Of a stretch of 64,000 nucleotides of DNA, positions 48,341 through 57,763 are shown in pieces. This DNA comes from Okeania sp. KiyG1 (GTDB lineage: Bacteria; Cyanobacteriota; Cyanobacteriia; Cyanobacteriales; Microcoleaceae), in assembly GCF_014132355.1 (NCBI RefSeq), contig NZ_BLZO01000184.1, positions 124,001-188,000 on the forward strand, read 5' to 3'. Within the stretch, counting starts at the first letter, position 1. Every line of letters begins with the position of its first letter. A model generated the notes under the pieces. That model was not told the DNA's origin, searched no databases, and saw nothing but the letters and a program-made list of their open reading frames with translations. The translations under genes and the position numbers were made by a program.

Positions 48341-48471
48341 ACTCTCGAATATGAGCTTTCGTTAATCAGCAAAAAGCTGTTTTTTTAACAACCATTAATA
48401 TTTTGAGTAAATAGAGAAAATAGGGAACAGGAAAGTCTAGGGGTTTTGTCTCCAAACCCCTACAAATTATT

Positions 48472-49080
48472 CTATTTATCATCATCCTTTTCTACTAATT
48501 GAACTAGGTTTTCCAAAACACCATAAACTATTGGCAAATTATCTATAGTGAAATTCCCAGAATCTTTGATAAAATTGTCTGCCACAAGGTTTCCAAACTG
48601 CCATAAATTACCATCTGTAACAATTCCATATACTCCCCTGAAAAAATTATCATTTATTTTCTGCGACGCGAACAACTCTGCCAGACATTGCCCCCAACCA
48701 TGCTCAAAATCATTTTTCTTGGCTTCAACAACAATAACAATAGGCTTTTCTAATACAGTTTTACCAAGTTCAGAACGTCGTGAAAAAATATAGTCAGGTG
48801 TTCCAGAGAGAATTTCATCGTAATAAATACTTTTGCGAATCCAAAATGAATATTTCTGATAATATTTCTTATAAACTTCACGCAATAGTGGCGAGATTAT
48901 AATTTCACTGCGAGATGCTTCTGAGGCAAACAAATCTATATTTTCTTTGTTAAATTCAAAGTCTTTGATAAAACTGTCTGAAGGCAATAATTATTGACTA
49001 ATTATTAAATTCTCTTCTGAATATTTAACTCTATACTTTTTTTGTACATCCGAGATTGTTTTAAAATCACTGAAAGCCAT
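48472..49080 (-). pseudogene. PD-(D/E)XK-like protein with premature stop
   Basis: The frame from ATG 49080 reads MAFSDFKTISDVQKKYRVKY, meets TAA at 48991-48993 after 29 codons, and continues without another lesion to a 171-residue region. That region has TPDYIFSRRSEL, IVIVVEAKKND and GWGQCLAELFASQK, a PD-(D/E)XK-like nuclease-fold pattern (G-x-PD, then E-x-K). The upstream part joins naturally to the downstream part, so the stop is a point lesion. Restart at TTG 48987 is possible. The family is a common cyanobacterial hypothetical; the nuclease link is by motif only. Confidence 0.75.
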
Positions 49081-49119
49081 ATTTAATAGCAGTTTTATAA
49101 ATGTTTGCTATAAATAGAT

Positions 49120-49312
49120 ATAGCGGTTTTCAGTCTGGTGAGCTACATCAACGATCCCCCTAAATCCCCCTTAAAAGGGGGACTTCCAGTTCCCCCTTAA
49201 TCCCCCTCCCGTCCCCCTTGGGAAGGGGAAGCCAGAGGATGCTGCGCTTTTTGTTAAACGGGGGTTAGGGGGGATCTCCAGCGCTGTACCTCACAAAGGG
49301 TAATGCTATAGG
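49120..49312. mobile_element. Family K element with C/G-rich core
   Basis: The left arm TATAGCGGTTTTCAG and right arm GGTAATGCTATA enclose GATCCCCCTAAATCCCCC to GGGGTTAGGGGGGATC (49153-49276). The core itself is invaded by a GAAGCCAGAGGATGCTGCGC mini insert. To 49485 follow GAGTCAG and AATTCTA heptamers. Confidence 0.65.
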
Positions 49313-49485
49313 GGTTTTTAGGAGTCAGGACTCAGGAGTCAGAATTCTCAATTCTCAATGGTAGAGACTTTGTATGAACATCCCTACTTTTTAAGGCGAA
49401 ATGTTTTTGGAGGGTTTCTCAAAATTCCCATTACAAAAACAACTTCTAAATTCTGAATTCTGAATTCTAAATTCTAAATTCTAAC

Positions 49486-51018
49486 TTACTGCACCGTTAC
49501 CACTTCTTCTACACTTTCATTTGCCAAGCGATCGACTGCTCGTAAAGCATAAGTTCCTGGCGTAACTCTCACCGCATTAGTAGCAGAATTTAATACTTGT
49601 ACAAGTGTCCATTGATTACCTGTTTGCTGATACAACGTCCAAGAACGAACATCTCCAGTATTATCAGCACTCCAACTAATAACATCAGAATTAACTTGTA
49701 TTCCTGTAGGTGGTGCGGGAGGTTGGTTATCTAACCACGGCATCGCGGGGGGTAATGCGGGAGTTGGATAAACTGAACTTTTGAACACATTATTCACACC
49801 TGCAAAATTATCTCGAAACATCTTCATACTAAAAAAGATATTTCCTAAAGAAAGTTGACTTGCTCTCTGACGAGAAATTGCAACTTGTCTCTCAAACTCA
49901 GATACTGACCAACCCGAAACTTGCAACTGACTTAAATAGTTTCCCGCATAAATATGACGGCGTTGTGGGTTTTGTTGTAACCACCAATTTAACAAAACTG
50001 GATAACTTTGTTGAGGGGGGTCGATTCGCCAATAAAGTTGCGGTGCTAAATAATCTACCCAACCCTGCTCCATCCATAATTTCACGTCAGCATATAAACC
50101 TTCATATTGATCGAACCCGACAATACCAGGAGGAGTCCCTGGGCGATAAATGCCAAATGGACTAATGCCAAATTTTACATAAGGTTTCTCAGCGTGAATA
50201 CCTTGGTAAAGACGTTGCACCATATTATTTACATTCTGTCGTCGCCAGTTAGATACAGAGAGAGTACCGCCAGATGCTTTGTATGCGTTATAAGTTTGGT
50301 AGTCGGGGAAGTCTTGTCCCCTTTGAGGATAGGGGTAGAAATAATCGTCAAAGTGAATGGCATCAACATCATAACGACGGACTACATCCATTATGGTGTT
50401 GAAAGTTTGGTCTTGAATAACTTTCGCCCCTGGGTCCATCCAAACATTGTTGCCGTATCTATAAGCATATTGGGGATATTTGACCGCCATGTGATTTCCA
50501 TCAAAGGAACCATCATTGGGACTAAGTTGAGCGCGGTATGGGTTAAACCAAGCATGGAGTTCGATATTGCGTTTATGACTTTCGGCGATCGCAAATTCTA
50601 GTGGGTCGTAATATGGTTGTGGTGGGGTTCCCTGTTTACCTGTCATCCAACCACTCCAGGGTTCAATGGGAGAATCATAGAGAGCGTCTCCATTGGGTCG
50701 AACTTGCAATACTAAAGCATTGAGGTTAAGTTCTTGCATCCGGTTGAGGATGTTGAGTAATTCTGATTTTTGTTGCGCGACAGATAGACCACGTTGGGAA
50801 GGCCAGTCAATATTGGCAACGGATGCTACCCATACTCCTCGAAATTCTCTGGGGGAAAAGGAGGAGGGTTGTTGAGCAGTGGCGGTTGGTAGATAGGTGT
50901 AGATTTGAGTGAGGGTTAGTCCAAATATTATTAGGCAAGTCCATAGGAGGTTTTTGGGTCGAAAGCGAATATTCGGAGGGATGTTAATTTTGGAAAATAG
51001 TTTGCTGATTAAGTTCAT
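49486..51018 (-). CDS. GHL10 (glycoside-hydrolase-like, DUF187) exported protein
   Basis: A 510-aa secreted or lipoprotein-like protein. The signal region is about residues 25-50 (LLWTCLIIFGLTLTQIYTYL). The GHL10 TIM-barrel domain has FRGVWVASVANIDWPS, NALVLQVRPNGDALY, ELHAWFNPYRA, DAIHFDDYFYPYP, FGISPFGIYRPG and DYLAPQLYWRI. The C-terminal about 90 residues look like a fibronectin-III-type beta domain. The family is linked to cell-wall glycan cleavage. The Asp pair in HFDDYFYP fits the predicted catalytic site. Confidence 0.92.
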   Translation of the reverse strand: MNLISKLFSKINIPPNIRFRPKNLLWTCLIIFGLTLTQIYTYLPTATAQQPSSFSPREFRGVWVASVANIDWPSQRGLSVAQQKSELLNILNRMQELNLNALVLQVRPNGDALYDSPIEPWSGWMTGKQGTPPQPYYDPLEFAIAESHKRNIELHAWFNPYRAQLSPNDGSFDGNHMAVKYPQYAYRYGNNVWMDPGAKVIQDQTFNTIMDVVRRYDVDAIHFDDYFYPYPQRGQDFPDYQTYNAYKASGGTLSVSNWRRQNVNNMVQRLYQGIHAEKPYVKFGISPFGIYRPGTPPGIVGFDQYEGLYADVKLWMEQGWVDYLAPQLYWRIDPPQQSYPVLLNWWLQQNPQRRHIYAGNYLSQLQVSGWSVSEFERQVAISRQRASQLSLGNIFFSMKMFRDNFAGVNNVFKSSVYPTPALPPAMPWLDNQPPAPPTGIQVNSDVISWSADNTGDVRSWTLYQQTGNQWTLVQVLNSATNAVRVTPGTYALRAVDRLANESVEEVVTVQ

Positions 51019-51069
51019 TTTTGGACAATTTGGATAATTGACGTTGTTGAATGGTAATAATTTTTAGAT

Positions 51070-51215
51070 CGGGACTTACGCAAAATATCAAATTAGACCC
51101 CATCTGTAGGGGCGTTTGCGGAGCATGACCTTAGGAAATGGCATTTAACCTCCCCATCTGTAGGGGCGAATGGTATTCGCCCTCCCCATAAGTAGAGTCT
51201 CTGCGTAAGTCCTGT
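51070..51215. mobile_element. Family F element
   Basis: GGGACTTACGCA to TGCGTAAGTCCTGT with AGAT on both sides. A GGAGCATGACC mini insert lies inside. Confidence 0.65.
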
Positions 51216-51411
51216 AGATTAAGTATCAACGCAAAACATAAGTTTTTCAATTTTATCTTCAGCTACTTACCATTACATTTCAGCAAGGCAGGATAATTTA
51301 ACTTTATAGTAAATCTAATTCTCCTAAAAAGGAGAGGCTTTCAACCTTTGGAAATTAATGATCAATTTTATGATTTGTTAATATTCTTTAAATTTTTTGA
51401 AGTTATAGCTG

Positions 51412-51548
51412 ATATCAAATCCGTTTAATTCGGTATAAAAAAATGTTCCATCTTCAACCATCCCCCCATCCCCCCATCCCCCATCCCCCCATCTCCCCAT
51501 CTCCCCATCTCCCCATCTAATTTATACCGATGCTACCGGATTTGATAT
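51412..51548. mobile_element. Family C MITE
   Basis: ATATCAAATCCGTTTAATTC to CGGATTTGATAT, with CCCCATCT octamers (about 51470-51520). The spacer from 51549 to 51766 has no gene. Confidence 0.8.
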
Positions 51549-51766
51549 GATTTATCAAGTAAATATTCAGAAACTGAATTCTTTACTGTACTTAGGCTTT
51601 GCGATTTATTGTCTAGTCAAACCCAAATTACTAAAAGCTAGGTAATATAAGACTTTTCCTTGGTCATGCTGCGCAAACAGCTAATTTGTAAACTTAGCTC
51701 TTAGTACAACTGTAGTTTTTTTTATTTGTTAGGATGGTAGAAAAATACTAAAGAAATAACTTTCAG

Positions 51767-53427
51767 ATGGATACTTTAATAAGAATAGGAAGTCGAGGGG
51801 ATCAAGTTATTCAGCTTCAAGAACAATTAAATAACTGGGGATTTCCAGTCGGGGTAGATGGAATATTTGGCCCTGAAACTCGTGCTGCAGTTATTCGTTT
51901 TCAGGAATCTGAGGGGCTGAATCCAGATGGAATTGTTGGTCCAAAAACAAATAAAGTTTTTACGGATAGAGATGTTCTAGTTAGTGCAATTCAGGAATTA
52001 GGAAGGATACAATTAGAAGAAAATCCAACGAACACCCTTGGTATTCAACAACCAATTATTGTTGAACTAAGAGAAACTTTTCAATCTTTAATAGACATTA
52101 TAACAGATACTGGTACTAATAATGATGTTCTAGAGATTGCAATTGATGTATTAGGAAAAATACAATCAGAAGAGGCTGTTCAACCTTTAATTAACATCAT
52201 CACAAATACTGATACGGATACTTCTGTTCGTCTATTGGCAATTTGCGTATTAAAAAACATAAAATCAAAAGAGGGTATTCCACTTTTAATTAACATTATT
52301 CAACCTTTAATTAACATCATCACAGATACTGATACGAAGACAAATGTTCTAAAGATTGCAAATGAAGCATTAAGAAACATTACTGATGAGATGAATATAG
52401 ATGTTCTAAATATTTTAATTGAAGCATTAAGAAACATAGAATCAAAAGAAGCTGTTCAATCTTTAATTAACATCATCACAGATACTGGTAAGGATAGTGA
52501 TGTTCGTATGGATGCAATTAGAGCATTAGGGTACATAGAACCCAAAGAGGCTGTTCAACCTTTAATTAATATCATTACAGATACTGGTAAGAATAGTGAT
52601 GTTCGTGATAGTGCAATTTACGCATTAGGAAACATAGAATCAAAAGAGGCTGTTCAAGCTTTAATTAACATCATCACAGATACTGGTAACGATAGAGATA
52701 TTTGTATGTCTGTAATTAACCAATTAGAAAGGATAAAATCAAAAGAGGCTCTTCAAGCTTTCATTAATATCATAAAAGATTTAAATTTAATTAAACTCAT
52801 AAAATATACTGATAAATATGTTCGTATATTTGCAATTAAAGTATTAGGATTAATCCAAGAAAAAGAGGCTGTTCAATCTTTAATTGAAATCATGAATAAT
52901 GATACGGATATAGATATTCGTATATTTGCAATTCAAGCATTAGGAAACATACAATCAAAAGAGGCTGTTCAAGGTTTAATTAACATCATAAAAAATACTG
53001 ATAATGATGTTAGTTCTAGTGCAATTGGAGTATTAGGAGACATACAATCAAAAGAGGCTGTTCAACCTTTAATTAACATCATAAAAATACTGATACGGAT
53101 AGAAATATTCGTTCTAGCGCAATTTATGCATTAGGAGACATACAATCAGAAGAGACTGTTCAACCTTTAATTGAAATCATGAATACTGATACGGATAATA
53201 GTCTTCGTACTGATGCAATGCGCTCATTAGGATTGATAAAATCAAAAGAGGCTGTTGAACCTTTAATTAACATAATAAAAAATACTGATACGGATAGAGA
53301 TATTCGTTATAGTGCAATTAGAGCATTAGGAAACATACACTCACCAGATAAAAGATTTGGTGGTTGGGGCGACGGCACGGGTGATGAGGTGGCAAAAAGA
53401 ATTCGAGAGATGATGGGGAATAAGTAA
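51767..53427 (+). pseudogene. Peptidoglycan-binding domain fused to HEAT-like repeats, frameshifted
   Basis: The N-terminal 65 residues are a PG_binding_1 domain (GSRGDQVIQLQEQLNNWGF, DGIFGPETRAAVIRFQ, DGIVGPKT). It has no signal peptide. About fifteen HEAT/PBS-lyase-like repeats of about 32 residues follow, each built as KEAVQPLINIITDTG...DVR..AI.ALG. The repeats are unusually similar at DNA level. The frame breaks at the A5 run 53083-53087, where sister repeats have A6. The rest (to 53427) continues in another frame and ends GWGDGTGDEVAKRIREMMGN. The product is either truncated at 53134 or needs slippage. Such repeats usually bind proteins; the target is unknown. Confidence 0.85.
53083..53087 (+). 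other. Frameshift site in an A5 run within HEAT repeats
   Basis: Equivalent positions in neighbouring repeats (about 52989 and 53277) have six A's. One added A restores NIIKNTDTDRNIRSSAIYAL and joins the two frames. Confidence 0.85.
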
Positions 53428-53430
53428 TTA

Positions 53431-53575
53431 GGTAAAGCTTGATGTTTTTTTCTATAATTATACTCACCTCTATTACTATATTTCTAGCTTTTTTTAGGCA
53501 CAGATGATGCAAGAACAAACCCAATTTTACTAGCACTTTTTATGACGTTACTGATGTGTGGGCATTTTTGGTAAT
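53431..53575 (+). pseudogene. Duplicated fragment of the next gene's membrane region
   Basis: Strong nucleotide similarity to 54042-54185 inside the following pentapeptide gene (shared CTCTATTACTATATTT and AGAACAAAC blocks). It has frame-breaking differences, so it is a remnant of a second copy. Confidence 0.75.
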
Positions 53576-53682
53576 TACTAAACTATTGAATAACAACTAT
53601 TTCAAATTGTTCAATTTTTTTTTCGTACCTTGATTCAGCAACGCCCTTTTTCTTGGTATTGAATGTATTGTATTTAAAAAGA

Positions 53683-55542
53683 ATGTTTAAAGATTCCCAA
53701 CAGCAAAACTTCCAAGGTGGTACTTCCAAAAGCCAAGATGGTCTTAATTTTAGCTATAGCCATAAAAAGATTCAAGGAAAAGACTTTTCTAGAAATATAC
53801 TTGTTGGTGGAAATTTTCGTTATGCTCAAGCTGGGCTAAAAATAAGTTGGTTGCTGGTTTTAGGAATAATTTTATTATTTTTAGCAATGCTAGGTGGATT
53901 TATCTGTGCCTATGCAGGGGCTTTTATAGCTAGTATATTGATATTCGACAAGCAACCTTGGATTGCACTATTATTCCTTGCTGTTTTTGCATTAGTTTTA
54001 TTTTTGGGTTTTATTTTCATCACAATTTTTAGAGGTATAGGTAAAGCTTTATGGCTTTTTGGTTTAATTATACTTACCTCTATTACTATATTTATAGCTC
54101 TTCCAGGCACAACTTATGCCAGAACAAACGCATTGTTACTAGCATTTTTTATTGGTGTTAATATTTCAGGGGTATTGTTAGAAGCAATTGCGATCGCAGT
54201 GATGAGAATTTCTTTCCCAAACAGAATGTTAGTATTATTGATTCAATTTGTAACTCTAACCGCAGCAATATTGGGAATAATAGCAGGGAGTGGGGGTAAG
54301 CGTTTGATCGAGAGTCCAGCTTTTGTCACAATTTTGGTAATTGTAATTCCTGCCACGATAAGTTTGCTCACTCTAAGTATTTTTATTGGTTGGCGTGCTG
54401 TGGTTGGCGATCGCAAATATGCTTTGGTTAGAAATATTGCAATTGTTCTATGCAACTATGGAGGAACGAGCTTTTACGAAGCAAATTTAACTGATGCCAA
54501 CTTTTCTGGCGCTAGTCTCAAAAACACTGACTTGAGAAAAGCTATTCTCACTCGCACTTGTTGGTTAAATGCTAAAAATTTAGATAAAGCTAGACTTGAA
54601 GGAACTTACTTAGAAAATAAAATAATTCGTCAATTGGTTGTAACAGGCAACGGACGAGATCAGAATTTTGACAATTTAGACTTACGGGGATGTAACTTAC
54701 GATGCGCTGACTTAACCAATGCTAGTTTTATCGGGACAAAATTGAGCGAAGCTACTTTAGAAGGGGCAAACCTAACTGGAGCAAAACTTGTTAAAGCTCA
54801 ACTGTATGGCACTAATCTGAGAAATACAATATTAACAGGTGCTTATATTCAGGATTGGGCAATTTCCCTGGATACCAATTTTGAGGGAATTAAATGCGAT
54901 TATGTTTATATGCGTTTAGGTACAGAGGAAAACCCCGATCCTTGGCGTAAACCAGACAACCGCAATGAAATTTTTAAAGATGGAGACTTTAGCAGTTTTA
55001 TCGCTCCTATTATCAAAACTCAACAACTTTATCAAACCCAAAATGTAGACCTACGGGAAGTAGCAGAAAATTATTCAATTTTAGATATATTTCACCATGA
55101 AGGAGTAGACCCCAGTGCAGCAGCAATAGCTTTTCAAAGATTAATAGAAAAATATCCAGAATCAGGATTACAAGTTCTTTCAATTGAAGGGCGAGGTAAT
55201 GATAAAATTCACTTTCAAGCACAAGTTACTGATGAAATTAACCGCTCACTCCTCAGTCAAGAATATAATGAAATTTATCATCAAATAAAATCAGGAAGTT
55301 ATCAAGATTTATTAGCACTTTTAGCCGGAGTTAGCGAAAAAGATAAATATATTGTCGAGTTGAGAAACTTATTAGAAACCGCCTTAAAGCAGAACAGATT
55401 TTATGTTCAAACCTATCAAAAAACCCAGAATATTGAAGTCCAGAAAGGTGATTATCGAGAGACTTCTATTAACGATCGAGGGAGTTATGTTGAAGGCGAT
55501 ACTCATAATAACTCCCCAGAGAAGGAAAGGGACATAAACTAG
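53683..55542 (+). CDS. Multi-span membrane pentapeptide-repeat protein
   Basis: A 619-aa protein. A Gln/Gly-rich N-terminus (NFQGGTSKSQDGLNFSYS) precedes six or so membrane helices (about 55-235). Pentapeptide repeats follow in two blocks (about 265-320 and 345-410; ANLTD, ADLTN, ANLTG types), then a soluble region of about 170 residues with RLIEKYPESGLQVLSIEG. Near the C-terminus is the motif GDYRETSINDRGSYVEGD, also present in the small gene on the opposite strand 24 bp away. ATG 53683 is preferred over TTG 53653. This architecture is seen in cyanobacterial signalling or stress membrane proteins of unknown function. Confidence 0.85.
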   Translation: MFKDSQQQNFQGGTSKSQDGLNFSYSHKKIQGKDFSRNILVGGNFRYAQAGLKISWLLVLGIILLFLAMLGGFICAYAGAFIASILIFDKQPWIALLFLAVFALVLFLGFIFITIFRGIGKALWLFGLIILTSITIFIALPGTTYARTNALLLAFFIGVNISGVLLEAIAIAVMRISFPNRMLVLLIQFVTLTAAILGIIAGSGGKRLIESPAFVTILVIVIPATISLLTLSIFIGWRAVVGDRKYALVRNIAIVLCNYGGTSFYEANLTDANFSGASLKNTDLRKAILTRTCWLNAKNLDKARLEGTYLENKIIRQLVVTGNGRDQNFDNLDLRGCNLRCADLTNASFIGTKLSEATLEGANLTGAKLVKAQLYGTNLRNTILTGAYIQDWAISLDTNFEGIKCDYVYMRLGTEENPDPWRKPDNRNEIFKDGDFSSFIAPIIKTQQLYQTQNVDLREVAENYSILDIFHHEGVDPSAAAIAFQRLIEKYPESGLQVLSIEGRGNDKIHFQAQVTDEINRSLLSQEYNEIYHQIKSGSYQDLLALLAGVSEKDKYIVELRNLLETALKQNRFYVQTYQKTQNIEVQKGDYRETSINDRGSYVEGDTHNNSPEKERDIN

Positions 55543-55566
55543 CAACCTTTCTGTGAGAATTTGTTT

Positions 55567-55947
55567 TTATTTGCCTTGAATTTTGGTATTTTGCCACTCT
55601 TCCAAAGCATCAATCACAAAACTCGCTGCCGGATGATTTAAAATTTGCTTAAAAGCACTCACACCACCAGCTTTTAATGCACTAAAGACTCGATTCATTA
55701 AAGCAGGATTAGTTTCAATTTGTTCAATTACTTCCCCTGCTATTTTTATGTTTCCAGTCATCGTATTAGTAGGATTATTTTGACTTAGTTGTTCTAGCAA
55801 TTGTTGAATTTCATTAGCAGCATCAGCCAGGTTTTGTTTTTCTGCGGAATTATGATAGTAATCTCCTTCAACATAACTTCCTTGGTCATTAATATTTGTC
55901 TCATGATAATCACCACTTCCCATTTGTATATTACGTTCGCCAGTCAT
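55567..55947 (-). CDS. Small protein with GDY...GSYVEGDYY motif
   Basis: A 126-aa soluble protein. It starts MTGERNIQMGSGDYHETNIN and carries the motif GSYVEGDYYHNSAEK. An amphipathic Leu/Gln-rich helix and a conserved C-terminal helical part (ALKAGGVSAFKQILNHPAAS, then FVIDALEEWQ) follow. Similar small proteins are common in cyanobacteria and lack an assigned function. ATG 55947 is fixed by AAGGAGA eight bases upstream; a longer frame to 56127 is MITE-derived. It is convergent with the pentapeptide gene that shares its motif. Confidence 0.85.
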   Translation of the reverse strand: MTGERNIQMGSGDYHETNINDQGSYVEGDYYHNSAEKQNLADAANEIQQLLEQLSQNNPTNTMTGNIKIAGEVIEQIETNPALMNRVFSALKAGGVSAFKQILNHPAASFVIDALEEWQNTKIQGK

Positions 55948-55954
55948 TGTTTTA

Positions 55955-55961
55955 TCTCCTT
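55955..55961 (-). promoter_or_regulatory. Ribosome site fixing the small-protein start
   Basis: AAGGAGA on the minus strand, seven bases before ATG 55947. Confidence 0.75.
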
Positions 55962-56050
55962 GATTAGAAGTGTTAAAATTAGATTTATTACTAGGTATAA
56001 AAGTCCCAGTTTTAGCAATTGAATTTTCCCTATTTCTAGTATACCACTGA

Positions 56051-56332
56051 GAGGTTGTCTGAGAAGTCCCATTTGCTACATCTAAGCCCCCTAAATCCCC
56101 CAATTTTGGGGGACTTAAAGATAGCAAATTGACTCTTTATTCCCCATTCAATAAAAAGCGAAGCATCTTCTGGTTTCCCTCTTTCCAAGGGGGACGGGAG
56201 GGGGATAAAAAGGGGGACGGGAGGGGGATTAATAAAGGGGGACTTAAAGATAGCAAATTGACTCTTGTTCCCCCCAAAGTTGGGGGGCTAGGGGGGCAAA
56301 ATTCAGTATCAAAAAACTTTTCAGATATCCTC
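56051..56332. mobile_element. Family J MITE (IS5/IS1031-like ends)
   Basis: GAGGTTGTCTGAGAAGT and the inverse of ACTTTTCAGATATCCTC, with TGA repeated at 56048-56050 and 56333-56335. It is larger than the copy at 7114-7298 because extra C/G-rich and AAGCGAAGCATCTTCTGG inserts lie inside. Confidence 0.85.
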
Positions 56333-56438
56333 TGAGGAATTAAATCTTGAGGTATTCCTGCAATCGTAATACTATTAAGTCCTAACTGATAAGCAAAATC
56401 ATAAATTTGTCCAGCTCCTGAAGCTTAAAACCTCATTC

Positions 56439-57104
56439 CTAAATACCAGAAATCTTCCAACTATCTAAAAGTTTCTGTAATTTTTCATCACTAAAATCAT
56501 TAATAACAATACTCGCTCCTACCTCTAATAAAGATTCAGGTTCATGGGTAGAAGCAACTCCTACTGTGTAAATTCCTGCTCCGACTGCTGACTTAATTCC
56601 CGAACGAGAATCTTCAAAAACAATTGCCTCTTCCGGGGAAATTTCCAATTTTTCTAAACATAATTTATAAGGTGCAGGATCGGGTTTTTCCACAGTCATT
56701 ACCCCACCTAATATTACTAATGGAAAAGTCTCTGTTAACTGCAAAACATCTAACATAAATTCAGCATTTTCTGGAGGTGCATTTGTCACGACCGCTTTCT
56801 GAAGTTTTTGTTTTTTAACCCATGCAATAAATTCTAATAATCCTGTCATTGGTTCTAAGCTTGTAGCCATTTCTCGAAATTTAGCTTCTTTATAATCTGC
56901 TAGTTCTTCTACTTCTGTAGTTGATAGGTGTGGTAGTAATTTTTTCAGAATTGTGGGATTGCTTCCACCACTAATTTTTTCCTTATAAGAGTTATGGTCA
57001 ATTACTATTCCGTAATTATTTAAAATTTCTTTCCATAGCTGGAAATGTAAGGGGTCTGTATTGACTATGGTGCCATCGAGGTCAAATAAAATTGCTTTTA
57101 GCAT
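56439..57104 (-). CDS. HAD hydrolase (beta-phosphoglucomutase-like)
   Basis: A 221-aa HAD-superfamily phosphatase or mutase. Motif I is DLDGTIVNTD with both Asp residues, motif II Thr/Ser in VVTNAPPEN, motif III Lys in EKPDPAPYK and motif IV EDSRSGIKSA. The helical cap after motif I places it in the beta-phosphoglucomutase-like subgroup. It acts on phosphorylated sugars or similar small molecules. Stand-alone gene with start ATG 57104. Confidence 0.9.
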   Translation of the reverse strand: MLKAILFDLDGTIVNTDPLHFQLWKEILNNYGIVIDHNSYKEKISGGSNPTILKKLLPHLSTTEVEELADYKEAKFREMATSLEPMTGLLEFIAWVKKQKLQKAVVTNAPPENAEFMLDVLQLTETFPLVILGGVMTVEKPDPAPYKLCLEKLEISPEEAIVFEDSRSGIKSAVGAGIYTVGVASTHEPESLLEVGASIVINDFSDEKLQKLLDSWKISGI

Positions 57105-57436
57105 CTCTTATATAGATAGTGTTTACTTTATGAGGTCTGAACTGAAAATTGAATGTTTCAGAGAAGGTCTAGATCGAAAGCTCGTGCAATGAGGGACAAT
57201 TAAAGCTTAAAAGTATTGATTTATATAAATTTTAGCCCTCTTACTGAACAGTTATTTAACAAAATGATACTATCATTGTATCAACTTAATTCGGTGGTGG
57301 TGCATACCAATGGTAGAGAGAATGTGGGAGATGTGAGGAGTGTGGGAAGAAATTACAAAACATATATGCTTTCACCATTACTATGCAGGACTACCCTTAA
57401 TTCTAATATCTGAATAAAATAAGGCATCAAAATAAT
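57105..57436. other. Spacer, nothing recognised
   Basis: No gene or repeat family recognised. A weak open frame at 57216-57413 has no supporting motif. Confidence 0.4.
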
Positions 57437-57763
57437 TTAATATACAATTTTTATCTCTCCATACTTACTTTTTGGTGATTTAGGTTTAATCACTATTTCA
57501 ATATCTTGATCTAGATAATTGAGAAACTGAAATAATTGGTCAGAATCAAATTCTTGCAATAGACCACTGATAAGTCTCGAAATTTTTTCCTCACTAATAC
57601 CTAATAACTCTGATGCTGTAGAAAGAGTTAATTGACGTTCATTAATTAGTTCACATATACGGTTAGCAATTTTGGCCTTGGCTAGAGTTTTTTCAGCATT
57701 ATTAATACCTAAATCAGCAAATACATTACCACTACTTGCAGTTATTAAAGTTTTATCACTCAT
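57437..57763 (-). CDS. HTH (Xre/HigA-like) antitoxin
   Basis: A 108-aa DNA-binding protein. The helix-turn-helix region covers about residues 30-75 (LINERQLTLSTASELLGISE, then EKISRLISG). It is of the HTH type that follows a RelE/HigB-like toxin gene and represses the operon. Its start overlaps the end of the toxin reading frame by eight bases, the usual HigBA order. The toxin is broken, so this is now an orphan antitoxin that may act only as a regulator. Confidence 0.82.
   Translation of the reverse strand: MSDKTLITASSGNVFADLGINNAEKTLAKAKIANRICELINERQLTLSTASELLGISEEKISRLISGLLQEFDSDQLFQFLNYLDQDIEIVIKPKSPKSKYGEIKIVY

Noticed and set aside
50107-50601. 164-codon open frame opposite the GHL10 gene
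   Set aside because: Shadow frame; the minus-strand product has clear family motifs.
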